DNA of 64,000 nt from contig OY992836.1 of assembly GCA_963921425.1 (NCBI GenBank), forward strand, positions 18,307,614 to 18,371,613, given 5' to 3'. Positions 1 to 13,400 of the stretch are shown here, piece after piece; the stretch's first letter is position 1, and every line of letters starts with the position of its first letter. A program made the translations under genes and the position numbers. This DNA is from Dryas octopetala. Lineage: Eukaryota; Streptophyta; Magnoliopsida; Rosales; Rosaceae. A model generated the notes under the pieces. The model had not been told where the DNA came from, made no database searches, and saw only the letters and a list, made by a program, of their open reading frames with translations.

Positions 1-206
1 CGAGTGAAATTAAAGAAATTGATAACAAATGGGATAATCTACAATTCTCATACTATTTATAACTATTAAATCTATTATTTAAAACTTAAGTTAGAAGTTA
101 GAACTTAAGTTAAGCATTTAGTATTTATAATTTTTTCTATCTGCTTATATTTCCTTTCTACTTGATATTTAATGAAATTGCTTATCCATTTTTCTTTAAA
201 TTTCAG

Positions 207-225
207 GCTTCCTTTTTTGGGCTAG
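207..225 (+). CDS. Last exon of an upstream DAM/SVP-like MADS-box gene (partial)
   Basis: After a typical acceptor (TTTCAG at 201-206) the sequence reads G-CTT-CCT-TTT-TTG-GGC-TAG, that is LPFLG and stop. This is the C-terminal end typical of DAM proteins and is almost the same as the last exon of the complete gene at 16436-16454 (LPFSG stop). The preceding intron end and the following 3' flank also match the downstream copy, so this is the end of a tandem paralogue whose body lies left of the window. Bases 1-206 are its last intron. Confidence 0.75.
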
Positions 226-865
226 AATGTGGAGAAAGATGAAAGTATCTATATATAGATATTGTATATTATTATAATGAATGAACAATGTCGAGTAATT
301 GTATGTCGTGTATGTCTTAGTTTGGTATAAAATTGGAAGACATGGCTAGTAGAGTAACTTGCTTTAAATATGTTTTATATGTTGCAGACTTGCAGCCGGT
401 ATTGTGTAATGCATGTAGATGTTGTAAAATATTTATTACATAAGAGTATAAGACTGTATTTTATGTAATTGATTGTTGTGCTTGAAAAGAGGGTGGCACA
501 ACCCCATTTGAAAAAAACGTGGAAACTGTTTGGCGACATTTCATAGAACAAAGAAAAAAGAATTTTGTTGTTGACGGGCTTTATGATGTGGGGCACTCTG
601 GCTAGGCCATTTTTTAGTCCTCTTTTTGGGTATTAAATAATGCGAACTTGTTCACTCTAGAGTGAATTTCCATGTCTATACCAATTGAAATGGAGAAAAT
701 AAAATTTTATATATCTCTTTCATTAAAAAAAAAAAAAAAAGGTCTTTTCTCATACTACTAAAGCACCTAAACAAAAAATAATGGATCCAGAAAGTTTGGA
801 CATCACATGACCACAAATCAAAGTTCGTACAATTGGAGCGGGCATGCACGACCAAAATAAAGACA
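226..865. other. 3' UTR and intergenic spacer between two tandem MADS genes
   Basis: Several blocks match the 3' flank of the downstream gene: AATGTGGAGAAAGATG just after the stop (here 224-239, there 16453-16468), GGAAGACATGGCTAGTAGA, and a block containing CCATGT...AATTGAAATG before an A-rich tract (about 670-745 here, about 16887-16950 there). The homology therefore extends about 500 bp past the stop codon. No gene is seen in the stretch. Confidence 0.6.
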
Positions 866-987
866 GCCACGTGGCGAACGGTGGTGGGTTTAGTGCCAGC
901 TCAGTCGCATGGTTGGAACCTGTACGGAATACGGGCGTCCAGATAAAAAGGAATTTACCGACAGCTTTTCTATAATTTTATAAATAT
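866..987 (+). promoter_or_regulatory. Promoter of the DAM-like MADS gene: G-box/ABRE, DRE/CRT and TATA box
   Basis: A perfect 10-bp palindrome GCCACGTGGC (866-875) holds a G-box of the type bound by bZIP/bHLH factors such as ABA-responsive AREB/ABF. ACCGAC at 957-962 is a DRE/CRT core of the type bound by CBF/DREB cold regulators. TATAAATA at 979-986 is a good TATA box about 500 bp upstream of the start codon, so a 5' UTR of about 470 bp, possibly with an intron, is implied. A second ACCGAC lies at 1250-1255. The motifs are seen directly; their function is inferred from known CBF regulation of DAM genes. Confidence 0.5.
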
Positions 988-1130
988 CACATCTTTTACC
1001 GCCTTACAAATAAACGGTGGAGATCGCATCCATCACCTCAAGTGCAGTGATCTCCGTCCAATCAATTCGAGAAAATTAAGAAAAGCAGAGAGGATAATAA
1101 TAAAGAAAGAGAGATGTTATTTTTTTTTTA

Positions 1131-1140
1131 CCATAAAAGG
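1131..1140 (+). promoter_or_regulatory. Perfect CArG box upstream of the MADS start codon
   Basis: CCATAAAAGG fits CC(A/T)6GG exactly, the binding site of MADS-domain proteins. It lies 343 bp upstream of the start codon in the presumed 5' leader. Self-regulation or cross-regulation by DAM/SVP proteins is possible but unproven. Confidence 0.45.
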
Positions 1141-1482
1141 GGAAATATCCTTTCTTTCTTGAATTTAGTACAGTTCGCTGCTCTGGTCACACCAAATATT
1201 CATCATCTTCCTCCCAAAAAAGGTAAACAAACAAAACAGAGCAAAATAAACCGACTAATTTATGTGGTATACCTTGTTGTTCGTCAGTTCATGAGCCATG
1301 GCTTCTGGGTTTTTCTGGGTTTTCTTTAAATTTAATTGATGATAGGGTTTCAGCTGAATAATTTTTAAAATTTGGTCCATATATATATATGTACATCCTT
1401 GTGTATCTGTGTGCACACGTATTGTTTGAGTGAATGCGTATGTGAAATGGGTTTGGTTTGATTTTCATGTTGAATAAGATCG

Positions 1483-4363
1483 ATGAACATGATCAAGATC
1501 GAGAAGATTGACAAGTTGCCAGCGAGGCAGGTGACTTTCTCGAAGAGGAGAAGAGGGCTTTTCAAGAAAGCAGCAGAGCTTTCTGTTCTTTGTGATTCTG
1601 AGGTTGCTGTCATCATCTTCTCTGCTACTGGCAAGCTCTTTGACTACTCCAGCTCCAGGTACCCCTACGGCTCTACTACTCCATCTATGTGTAAATATCT
1701 TCGTTTTGACTTTAATTTCTTCCTCCAAAAAAATAATCATTATGTATAAGTAGTATGTCTCTCTCAATATCTCTCTATCCCTGTCTGTCTCTCTCTGTTT
1801 TAGAGAGAGAGAGAGATATTGAGAGAGATATTGAGAGTTTGAGTCATCTGGGTCAATATGTAAGGAGGAGATCACTTTTTATGGAAATTCCATATCTTTT
1901 GTTAAAATTCGGTGGTTTAATTCTAGCTATAATTACAAGAAACTGGTGTGTGGTCGATGATATTATATAACAGTCATTTGTATATTAGCCCATTTAATTG
2001 TCTATATTAGGCTTATTAGCCCATCATTTTTATTTTATTTTTGATACCTAAAGCATGTACATATTCAAAAGCCTGCGTCACATAAAATAATAATATTCCA
2101 TTAATTTCTTACTATTTACAAATTGTGCCATTATTTAACTAACGTTTGTTTCGAAATTTCTCACCCAACAACGACAACAACACTATAATGAAGTAATGAA
2201 CTAGGCCCTCCTTTTGGACATCCCTAAGGCCTGGACTGACAGTCTTCATACTTTAGGGTACGGTATAGGTTCTTTGTTATATGTTTAATATTATTTGTGT
2301 AGCTGACTTAGTTTACTGTAGGTTCACTAACAAAGAACCTACACAAATTGCGGGGCTAGAGCATATTATGATTAGGTGGTTGGGCCCGTTTCTCGTTCCT
2401 TTTTTGAAGCGTTTTTATTTAGTAACATTTTTATCCGAAACACTTTTAATTTTTATAAAAATTTTAAAATTGTTCATACAAAAGCACTTTCAAGTGCTTT
2501 CTAAGGAAGCATCTAACTTTTTTTTAAAATCATTTAAAAGTGCTTTTATAACTCATAAACACTTTTATTTATTTTTATCAAACGCTACTAAAAGCGTTTT
2601 TACTAATCTGAATGTACTTTTGACAGTTCTAAAAGCAGTACCAAACGAGCTAGAGTTTGGCTGTAGGTTTATTAATATACATATTATTCCCTTGAAGAAA
2701 AAGTATCAAAGTTAATAGAAAAATGAGTTGATTGAAAATTTGTTGGGGTAGGTGTCTTAGTTGTAGGTTTCTTATTGCAATTGTTTCTATTTTGATTTGT
2801 GTAGGTTCTTTAGTAGTTTATGATATTTGCGTTAGTATTAAAAGTACCAAAATTTAAGTAGTAACAATCAAGGAGTAAAATTTCGGTTTCGAGGAAATTT
2901 TCGTGGAAATTTCGATTAAAATTTCGATTTCGATAAAATTAGATAAAAACGACAGAAATTGTTATCAAAATACGAAATTTTGAATGAAACTTGACTATAT
3001 GTTTATTTAACATATTATCTACTATATTAATAAAAAACATTGAAGAAACCAAATTATATAATAGGTTTCATGTGATATAAGATGAATATAATGCGCGTTG
3101 AAGACAAATACTGTTAAACAAAATTAGTATAATGAATAATGAATTCAGTATATTCTTTATACTCTATAATCTATACACTAACTCTAATAATAAACCCTAT
3201 ATACTCTATATACTCTATATACTCTAATACTCTTTATACTCTATAATCTATGCACTAAACCCTATATACTGTATATTCTTTAAGATATGGACCATATGGT
3301 ATAAGATATTATGATTTAGGCCCTTTAGGATATTTTTAATTATTTTTAATATAAAAGTGTATTAGGGTTTAGGGTTTAAAAACAACTATACGAAACTCCA
3401 AATCATTTTTTTTCTTTCCAATTGCCCAAAGGCCTCAAATCTCAATCAACCCTAAAGTTTTTTCTTTGTTTTTTAATTTTTTTTTTCTTTCTTTCCTTCC
3501 TTTTATTTATTTATTTTTCTTTTCTTCCTTTTCTTTTCTTTTCTTTTTTGTTTCTTTCCTTCCTTTTCTTTAAAGTTAACTTGTAACTTTGTAAGCAATA
3601 TACGTTGATGATGCCATGATGGTCATTCATTTGCTTTATCATCAGTGGTGGGAATTCCATTTTAGTTAAAATTGTTGATAAGATCTTGTTGTTTTTTGTT
3701 ATTTTCTGTCAATAAATTGTAACCCAGATCAAATCCTATCTCCTCTACCTAGGCATGACAGTATGTTGGCATGTCTTTTTTTTTTTTTTTTTCCTTCCTC
3801 TTCCTCCTACAGTCCTACCCATGACTCCTTTTCTTTATCTTCTTCTTCACAGTCTTCTTTCTTTCTTCCTTCCTTTTCCTCCTTGCCCATGACTCTCCTT
3901 CTTCTTCTTCCCCACCAAGCACCAGCCCCCTGCCTCTCTCCCCCCAACCCAGTCCATCCCCGACACACCCCCCCTCACCCAGCCCCTCTCCCCCCAAACC
4001 TAGCCCTTCACAGTCCCTTTTTTGTGAAACCCTGTATTTTCCAGATAATTATTTTAAATATTTTGAGAATTTATTTTAAGGATTTTGGAAATTTATTTAG
4101 AATTTAAAAAGGTTTTAATTTAATTTTAATTATTTAATTATTTTTGTTTTAAATTGGGTTTGACCCAAAGTTAACTTTTAAAATTAGTGGACTTTTGATT
4201 CAGATTTTGGGCACGTTGGATAGGTCTCGAGTTCACGAGTTCATAGACACGTAGCACGCGTCGATCGGAGTTATGGTTTGAAAGTTACGGACATCTGAAG
4301 TAAAGGGCAATTTTGTAATTTTTACAAAAGGGGTTTTAAAACCCAAAAATCAGATTTTTATCC

Positions 4364-4428
<65 letters not shown>

Positions 4429-7400
4429 TCGCCGCGCCTGCCACCGGCGCGTGGCGGCGCGTCCGGCTATGGCTGGCAATGGGACCGGCCCAGATCTCCT
4501 CGCCGTTCTTCCTTCTTCCTCCCCCTGGTGGCGGCGCAGCCCAGAAACCTCCCCCGACTCGCAAACCAGCTGAGGCCGATCCTTGGAGCTCCGGCGGCGA
4601 TCTCACTTTTCCGGCGACGACGCGACCTCCCATCACCTGGGTTGTCTTCCTCTCGTCACGGCGAGTCTGCCCATGTGCTTCCCTGGCTCCGACGACCCTA
4701 CACGGTGGCGGATCGAAGATTTTGGGCCGCGGCTGGCATTACATTTGCCCCCAAACCCAGCCCTTCCCAGCCCCTTTTCCCCCGAACCCAGACCCCTCCC
4801 AAGTCCCAACCCCTTTTCCCCCAAACCCAGCCGAAATTTCGCCGAAACAATTACCGAAAATAATTGGGTATGTGATAAAATTTCGGTGACCCAAAAAAAT
4901 GAAATTTTCGGCGAAATTTCGCCGAAAATTTCGAAATTTCATTCCTTGGTAACAATAGCATTTTTAAAAAAGTCAAAAACAATGAAAAAATATCTGACAT
5001 GAGGTTGAGGGCATACAAGGAATTTACAAAATCTTAATTATAAATAATGCTAACTAAGAAAAAAAAAAATATATATATATATATATATGGAAAGTGGATG
5101 AGTTGGCAATCATAAAAAAATAAATTACATGGATTTTAATAGGAGAAATATGAGTTTAGAGAGGATTTCCATAATTTGCTATATATTAATATACCAAATC
5201 AAGTCATCAACGAGTTAGGTCCAACAATCATACATTCTAATACATCACTCAATAGAAGTGTTTCACGTATTTGCTCAAGTTGCGCCACATGTGAGAGATT
5301 GAGAGAATATATTAAGAGTATCCAACGTAGTTTTACAATATGCAACGTCTCTCTTCACTTAAACTAAAATGTTTGCAAGTGCGATTACATGCATTTTGTA
5401 GAAGACTTAAGAGTACGTTACTAGCATTATATTATATGATTTGGAATTTTCATACTAGGAATTAAAGTGATTTGATGATAAATTGGAATTCTTCGTATCG
5501 AAGCTTGAAGAGTACTGCTTTCAGCGGGAATATATATGCATGCATGCGTACATGCTTCGAGTAGGGCAATGAGTGCTCGAGGCATGGCTATATACATATA
5601 ACATATTAACGTGTTTTTGTCATGCCTGGATTTCTTGCATATTAAAATTGTTTCAAACTAAAACCTACTTTTCATGACGTGTGCATGCATGAGTGGAAGA
5701 ACCGAAGAAGATTGAGGGAGGGTGAGAATTAATGTTGCCATGGAATAAGAATTTAAATAAGGTTATGTATGTTTCCTTTTTAAAGTAAAGGGTTTATTTC
5801 ATATTTAGTACCTAAACTTTGACTCTTATCTTAATGTGGTACTTAAACTTTTATTTGTCCCAATTGAGTACCTAAACTTTTATTTTGTGTCTAATAGGTA
5901 CCAAAATGAATTTCTGTTAAAATTGTCAACAAAAGTTAGGGGCAATATAGTCAAAGTATATTTTAATTATTTTCTTTATATGTTTAAAATTATTAAAAAA
6001 AACACACAACAAACAAAAATAATAATAAATTATAATTAAAATATAAATTTTTTGAAGTAACTATATTGCCCCTAATTTTTGTCGACAATTTTAACAGAAA
6101 TTCATTTTGGTACATATTAGACACAAAATAAAAGTTTAGGTACTCAATTGGGACAAATAAAAGTTTAGGTACCACATTAAGACAATGGTCAAAATTTAGG
6201 TGCTAAATATGAAAAAAAACTCTAAAGTAAATCACCATATGTAAGTGCATGCCTAAGTGGTTTAATTTCTTTAACCCCAACATGTGGCATTACAAGATTC
6301 TTTGTCAATGCAATCCCAATTACACTGCATATAATAGGAAAAATACACTATGTTATGATAGTTTTTATCGATCGAGTGCATATATTGCACGAACAAATGA
6401 TTTTGATAATTTCTTTTTTAGTTATTAATATTTATAAATACTAATCTGAAATTGCAAAATTTTATTGTTTGCTAGAATTTAATGAGTTTTCCATTAGCAT
6501 AAGTGACATAAGACAATAAGACATATAATTACCTGAAATAATTTCTAAGGGTCTGTTTGAGAGTACTTCTATAGGAAACATTTTTACTTGATAGCGCTTT
6601 CACTAAAAGCACTTTAGTTAGAAACACATAAATCGGACCCAAAGCTATGGAATTTGGGCGTGGGTCTTTTGTCGAAATGGAATGGCCTTATTCTTTTTAT
6701 TTTTGTTTTACGCCTCGTAATTCTTCCTCAGCCAGGCTGGGGCAGAATAGCAGAGCAAGTACAAGTATTAGTAGCATAGCAAAAATGTGTTCCTCGTCAT
6801 TAATAATGACATGTTTGCTCGCGGTGATAGGAAACGCTTCTAAGTGCTTTTAATTTTTTTCGCCAAACGCAAGTAAAGACGCTTTTGACCATTTAAAAGG
6901 GCTTTTAAACCTTCTAAAAATGCCAAACAAACTAAAAATGTTTTTTTTTTCTTAATATTTTCAATTGATTAATAATAGCATATAGTGGCACACCTAAAAG
7001 TGTTTGTTTTTTAATCAGAAAAACTGTTTCGTTTATGTGAGAACTAAAATTGCTTTTACAAGCATAGCTGATCCGCTACAAATGAGGCCCATCAGTAAAA
7101 TTATGAAATGAGTTTGATATCTCATTATATAATAGGTTTATTTGTACATTTATCTCTTAAAACTATAATTTGTCTCACTTCACTCTAAAAGTTTTAAGTT
7201 GTATTTTACCCCTATATCTCATGTTCTACTTACTTGAAACCGTTAAGTTTGTCAATTAATTTTTTGAATCGATGATATAGTGTTCTACGTGGCTGGGCAA
7301 TTTCGTCATAAATTTAGATAGTAGCATTGATGAACTTGACATTTTCGTATAATGTGGAACATGGATAAACTTTTAGGGGTATGAGATACTAAACTGTCAT

Positions 7401-10400
7401 AGGGTGAAATAAGACAAAGTTTTATTTCATTGGGTAAATATACGAATAAGCTGATATAATAACTAATTATGATTTTGACCGAACAAAAAGTCAACTTCTT
7501 GCTTTTTGAGATTCTAGCTTATTAACTTTTTCTATGCAAACTGACTAATATATCTTTCTTTCTTGGCCAAAAAAAAAAAAGACTAATATATCTTTCTATT
7601 TTCTCTTTTCTTATTTCTGAAGTTTTTCATTTCTAAATTGGTATCTTCTATTAGACATATTTATACTTAAAACATACTTGCAAACAAAACAAAAACCTTA
7701 AAAGTGATTGTACAAAAATATTAGAAACTAAAATCTAAGTCTAAAGAACAACATAACCTTTTTGAAAAGGCTGGAAAGTGTAGTTCTAGAAAACAATCTC
7801 TATTTCATTGGTAGCATGGAAAACAATCCTAAAATTGGTATATTCACGTATTCTTGAAACTCTATAAAATCATAAATGAAAAAAATTTAAAAACTATAGT
7901 TTTGACTGCTCCAATTTTGAGATGTTCAATTATTTAATGCTTTAAACGAAATAGATCGATGACTACAAGACTTGTAACTCATAAGAAAATTAAAAAGTAT
8001 TTTTAATTGAATAAATTGTATGTAAAATATCTATAGGTGTATTTTTAAGGTACATGTATTGGTATCTTTGATTTTTGGACATGGATCATAGTGTTTTTTA
8101 GTGTTACTTGACTTTCGATTCGAGTCTTCTATGTAAAAGTTAAAGATATAGCATAACTCTTACATCTTTGATGTATAAACTATAAAGTTTAACACTAAAA
8201 GTTAAATTTTTAATCAAAATGCAATATATATATATATTACTACATCTAATCAATATTAATAGTACTGTGTGAATCATGCCTTTATTGAGTCTCATATCGG
8301 TTAATCTCGGGTCTATATAGGCTATATAAGCAATTGTAAGAAGCTAGCCTTATAAATGTCTAGTCATTTTGGGGTATCATGTCTAGGTGGTGAGTGTCCC
8401 TGGGTTGTTTTTGTTGAGAGTAATGTAGATCAATGTCCCATATCGGAAAACTAGAGGTTAGCATATGTGCTTATAAATTAGGCATCTCCACCCATTGCCA
8501 ATTGGTTTTGGGTTGAATGCTCAAATTCTATCATGGTATTAGAACTTGGTTATTTGCGTGTAAGGTCCAATGGCCACACATACTCTCAAGTCACCCAATA
8601 CAATTTGTCCACGTGTTAGGCTCAAAATCTCGCCACACGTGCGGGGACTGTTGAGAGTAATGTGAAGTAATGTCTCATATCGCAAAACTAGAGCTTAGCA
8701 TATGTGCTTCTTTACAAAATTGTCAAAAATTTGATTGTGGGCCTGACAAAAACGTCAAATAATTAAGGGGACAGTGTATTACTCCAAATGGTGTGTGGAT
8801 TGTCCCACACATCGGTTATGTGATTGCAAGGAACTTTTCCTGGGTCGTGATAAATGGTATTAGAGCCATTTAAATGCCACCAAGCGGGATTAAGGGCAAT
8901 GCAATACTAGTTTAGGTCCACAAGGTTTAATTGTAATCTAATGTCACAAGTTTGTGTGGAATGTACGAGCTAGCGTGTATTGATCTCAAACGGTTATGTA
9001 CTGGGTTCCATCAAGGCTATAAAGATTGCAGGGAGCATTATTAGTGATTAGCCTTTTTCAGGTTTAACATTAAGGCGGTGAGGTGTCCATGAGTGGTTAT
9101 ATAACATTTCTTCATTTGGGAAGAAAGACACCGAGTTCATCATGCTCACCAAGTAGAGGTTGAACAACAAAAATGCTTAGTAACGGTAGTAGTAAATTCA
9201 CAGTACTTGATTTTGATGGAAGATCATGGTGCTTATGGCCAGTTTAGTATTGCTTAGGGTCAATTTAGTATTGCTGTGAAGTAAAATAGTTGTGAATAAA
9301 GCTGCTATGAAGTAAAGCAACTCTCTACTTGCTTAACAATTGTCTACATGTTAGGTTTAAGCTAGTGACACTACACGTGCGGGTGTTGAGAGAGATTCCA
9401 TATTGAGAAAAATATATTCTTGAGTAATAGTTTATAAGGAGTTAAGCCTCGTCACCCATGGCCAATTGGTTTTGCGTTAAATACTCCAATTTCCTTCAAG
9501 AAGCACTGCACAGTTTCTGGTTATAGTATCGAGGCTGAATACAGACAGCTTGAGTATACTGCGGTTGAAATATCCTGGCTGCATTCTTTATACAAAGATT
9601 TGGGTTTATTTCTCCTTTGTCCTAAGGTCTGGTGTGGCAACATTAGTTATATATATCTCGTTGGCTCCACATTCGGTCTTCCATGGGGCACTAGACACTT
9701 GAAGGACGACTACGTACCACTAAGTTTGTGAGAAGGTTGTACGTAGTGTAGTGAACTTGAGGTTGATTACACTTGCAGTCATGATCAACGGGTGAACATA
9801 TTTGCACTAAAGGTCTTTTTACTGCCTGGCTTCAGAGTCTTATTTCCAAGCTTTCTGTTTCATCTCGTACACTAAGTCTGTACTTGTTTTGAGTAAGAAA
9901 ATAATTTAAGCAACCCAAATCCTTACGAAGAACTGATGAAAGAGAACACCAATAAATTTAGAAAATGGAAATGCATCATTGGCAAAGGAATATAAGATTA
10001 TAAGCATAGACGAGAAAATAAAACACAACATTATCAATATGGGTAAATGATAAGTGAGGCACCCAATTTGGAGCGCTCAGTTTATAAAACCATGAGAAAT
10101 TAAGAACAAACTTACTTCCTAGTTCCTACACCATGCAAGGCTTTAAATTAATCATGAAGACATGCATTTGTAGGCATTTTGAATAATTAACTAAGAGAGA
10201 CACATGGGTGAGAGCAATATTCTAATTTATGCTTATTTTAAGGCGTGTCAAAATTTAAGTTTTAGGTAAAAATAATTTAGCATTACTTTTTTTTTTTTTC
10301 CTTATGAGGTATTTATAATAATACAATTCTATTTCTATAAAGATAAGAAAACTAATTAAAAATAATAAGAAATGTAATAATTCTATCCTAATTAGACTAG

Positions 10401-13400
10401 GCCTAGGAAAAAATAGAATAAGAAAAGTAATCAATGATTAAAACTCGTATTAAACTAAATTACAACTCACGCCGTATAGGATAAGCAACCAAAGGCAAGA
10501 AGCTTGTGGTAGTTGGGTGTTTCCAAAAAATAAAGGCTTTAAATGCATGGGAACTTGTTTTGAAGTGTTGGGGAATGGTATTTGGTTAATAAGATAAGTA
10601 ACTGTTTGAAATGCTTCAGCTCAAAAGAAGTTTATTGTGGTGGAGCTAATTTTGTTTGGTCGTTCATATGTGGAGTGGAGAGAGAAGGTTGCTCATATCC
10701 AATGATACAATTATCTTGCCAATTTAGAGTTAGCGAGTAGGACATATATAGTATTGGTAGTTTGATGTTCTTTGGTACTGAAAGTGGCAGAGAACAAGTC
10801 ATTCATACTGATAGCATGAATATTGAAGCACGCACAATAAGGGCATTAGTTCTCCAAGGTGAAAGATACATTGCTTGGCACTGCATGTGCATGGCCTTAT
10901 TTTCGACCGCGGACGTCATTGATTGGAGTTGTACCTTTGATTTATATTTTTAATGGCATTAGTAGTTTAGTTGTTGATTTTGGGAAATTTTTACGGGTAT
11001 TATTGGTGCATATGTCCGAAGGGTGTTAGGTCCTAGGTGGAATTGGAAATGACACCAGGTTTTGCAATTGCAGTGATTGATGCAACATGTTCCAAGACTA
11101 AGGCTAGAATAACATGTAATAGGAGTTCATGTTAGTGCATCCAATATAAAGAGTATGCGTGAGACTAAGACCGTTATTCAGTTTGTGGTAGGCATGCATG
11201 AGAATGAGCTGTATTATGTTTTGCCAAAGTACGTAGGATGGCTATGAAATGTGCATGCCATGTTGGATTATTCATTGACTTGAGTTTGGAGGGTGAGTGG
11301 TTGCGTTGATGGTAATCGAGGTAGTACTGTACAACCTAGCTATGCTTGAAGAGGAGACAACCGTAGGTGTTTTTGGTGCTTATAGAGTTTCTTCAGCCCA
11401 TATATGGTGGAAATATGACATAGACATGAAAATTTCCTCGTATTTGCGTTAGTGTTCTAATACCATAGAGCAATAGGTAGTACTTGATTTTGAAAATGTG
11501 TGCATCCCACATTAGCTTAGTTAATGAAAGAATAAATTGTTGTCTAAATATCCCTTAAGTGTTGATTTTGATGGATATGATTCGGCCCTAACAAGCGGGT
11601 TTGAGCTTTCATACATTGTGGGATGGACGTAGAGTATTACAAGATTTTCAAAAGGTATAGCAAAAGAATTGACATTGCATAAAAATTAAGAGAAATTAAT
11701 ATTTTTATAATAGAAATGTTATTTGTGTTGAGAGAAATCTCACATTGAAGATGTAAGGGCCTTACTAGTGTCTTATAAGGATTTGTGATACTCCTCCTAT
11801 TACCAATTGGTTTTGGGTTGGATGCTCTAATTCTATCATGGTATCAGAGCAGGTTATACACGTGATGCGCCTAACGGCCACACATGCTCCCACGCTACCC
11901 AATATAAATTGTCCACGTGTTAGGCTTAAATGACGCTACACATGCGGGGGTGTGTTGAGAAAAATCTCACATTGAAGATGTGAGGGCCTTGCTAGTGGCA
12001 TATAAAGATTTGGGCTACTCCTCCCATTGCCAATTAGTTTTGAGTTGGATGCTCTAATTCTATCATTTGCCCTCCAAAATGAACTTCTCTCATTGTTCCA
12101 AGTACTCACATGAAGAGTGCATAAACTTATTTAAGTGCAGATAACATATTCCTTGTAATAAAACTGAATTTTCACACTAAGCCAAAAGAAGTATATCTGT
12201 AATTGAGATGAAAGAAAAGGTGATGCAGAACGGATGGCGGAGAAGTTTATGCAACAGCTTGATCGTCGCAAACCCAAGAAATTGGGGAAATTATTTCTAC
12301 TAGTCGGAGGGTTTGGCTCTGAAAGTGGTACCAATGCATATCGTTTCGAAGGGAATCGCGAGATCGTTTAGGGCCTCAAAACTGCATTCTAAACTTTTAG
12401 ACATTTTATTTATTTTCGTTTATATTTTATTTGGGTTTGTAATTGTCCGTGGGCCTTAATTATATGGTTGTTTGCGCCCTAGGGTTTCGTTAAGCGTACT
12501 TAAGCAATTTTTACAATTGCTAGCGGATTATTCTATTATTATTTTTATCAAACTAATTGTTGAGGTTTTCTCTCAATTTCCTGGTGGATTCCAGGCTTCT
12601 TGTTCTTCTAGGTTTACGTTTGTAAACCTTTGGCTGATTGTACTGCATCAAAAGGTTTCAACATAATGAATGAATAGTATTACATTCCATATATTTAACA
12701 TATATATGATATGGAGGGTGTATAAATGTCTGATGGGATGACTTGAAAAAACGAACCCTGGCTTAAGAGATGAAGCCCGACGCTTGTCTATGACCTAGCC
12801 CCAAGCCCACCACTTCCTTTTAACAATCTTCTCTATTACACCATGCATGTTGGCATGCAAGGCCAAGATGTTGGGTTTTAAGGTCTATTGTCAAATTGCT
12901 CACTAGCCCCAGCAAGTCAACGTGGATCACTTATATTGATTAAAATGAATCAACCATATTGCATGAGATTAAAGATCATAGGATAGAAGTTTCAAACCCT
13001 TGAGAGTTTATGGATTTTATTTGATTCTTCTTTGTCTGGTATCAGCTACCAAGTGTTGACCAAGAATAAAAGATCTAACTGAGTCAACTGAGGAAGATAT
13101 TTAATCCCCACTTAGTTTTTTATTTTTATTTTCTTGATAGGTGAGCGCCACTTAGTTGATGTTCTTTTTTGATTGACCTCTCAGTTACACTTTAAGCTTG
13201 CAACTCTACCTATATTCTAGATTGGAGTAGCCAACTAGTTATCATTGATTCATTATCAAGGAATCTGAATGAACCTTGACTCTCGGTTAAATCAAATAAC
13301 ATAAGGATTTGCGCAAAAAGCTAGCTTAACCTTCTTCAAACTTGTCTCATTATGCATATATTTCTCCAAAAAAAACAAGTGGCATATATGTATGAGCTCA

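Noticed and set aside
1755-1970. Coding continuation of the MADS gene after 1658
   Set aside because: The conserved MADS sequence ends exactly at an AG/GT donor, and the following pyrimidine-rich frame has no I- or K-domain features.
2281-2715. 144-codon plus-strand frame in MADS intron 1
   Set aside because: It spans a putative hAT-type MITE, is rich in Phe/Lys/Leu from AT-rich sequence and has no recognisable domain.
4479-5002. Overlapping 111-139 codon plus-strand frames in GC-rich DNA
   Set aside because: They lie inside the hAT-type element, are proline-rich in three frames because of CCCAAACCC tracts, and match no family I know.
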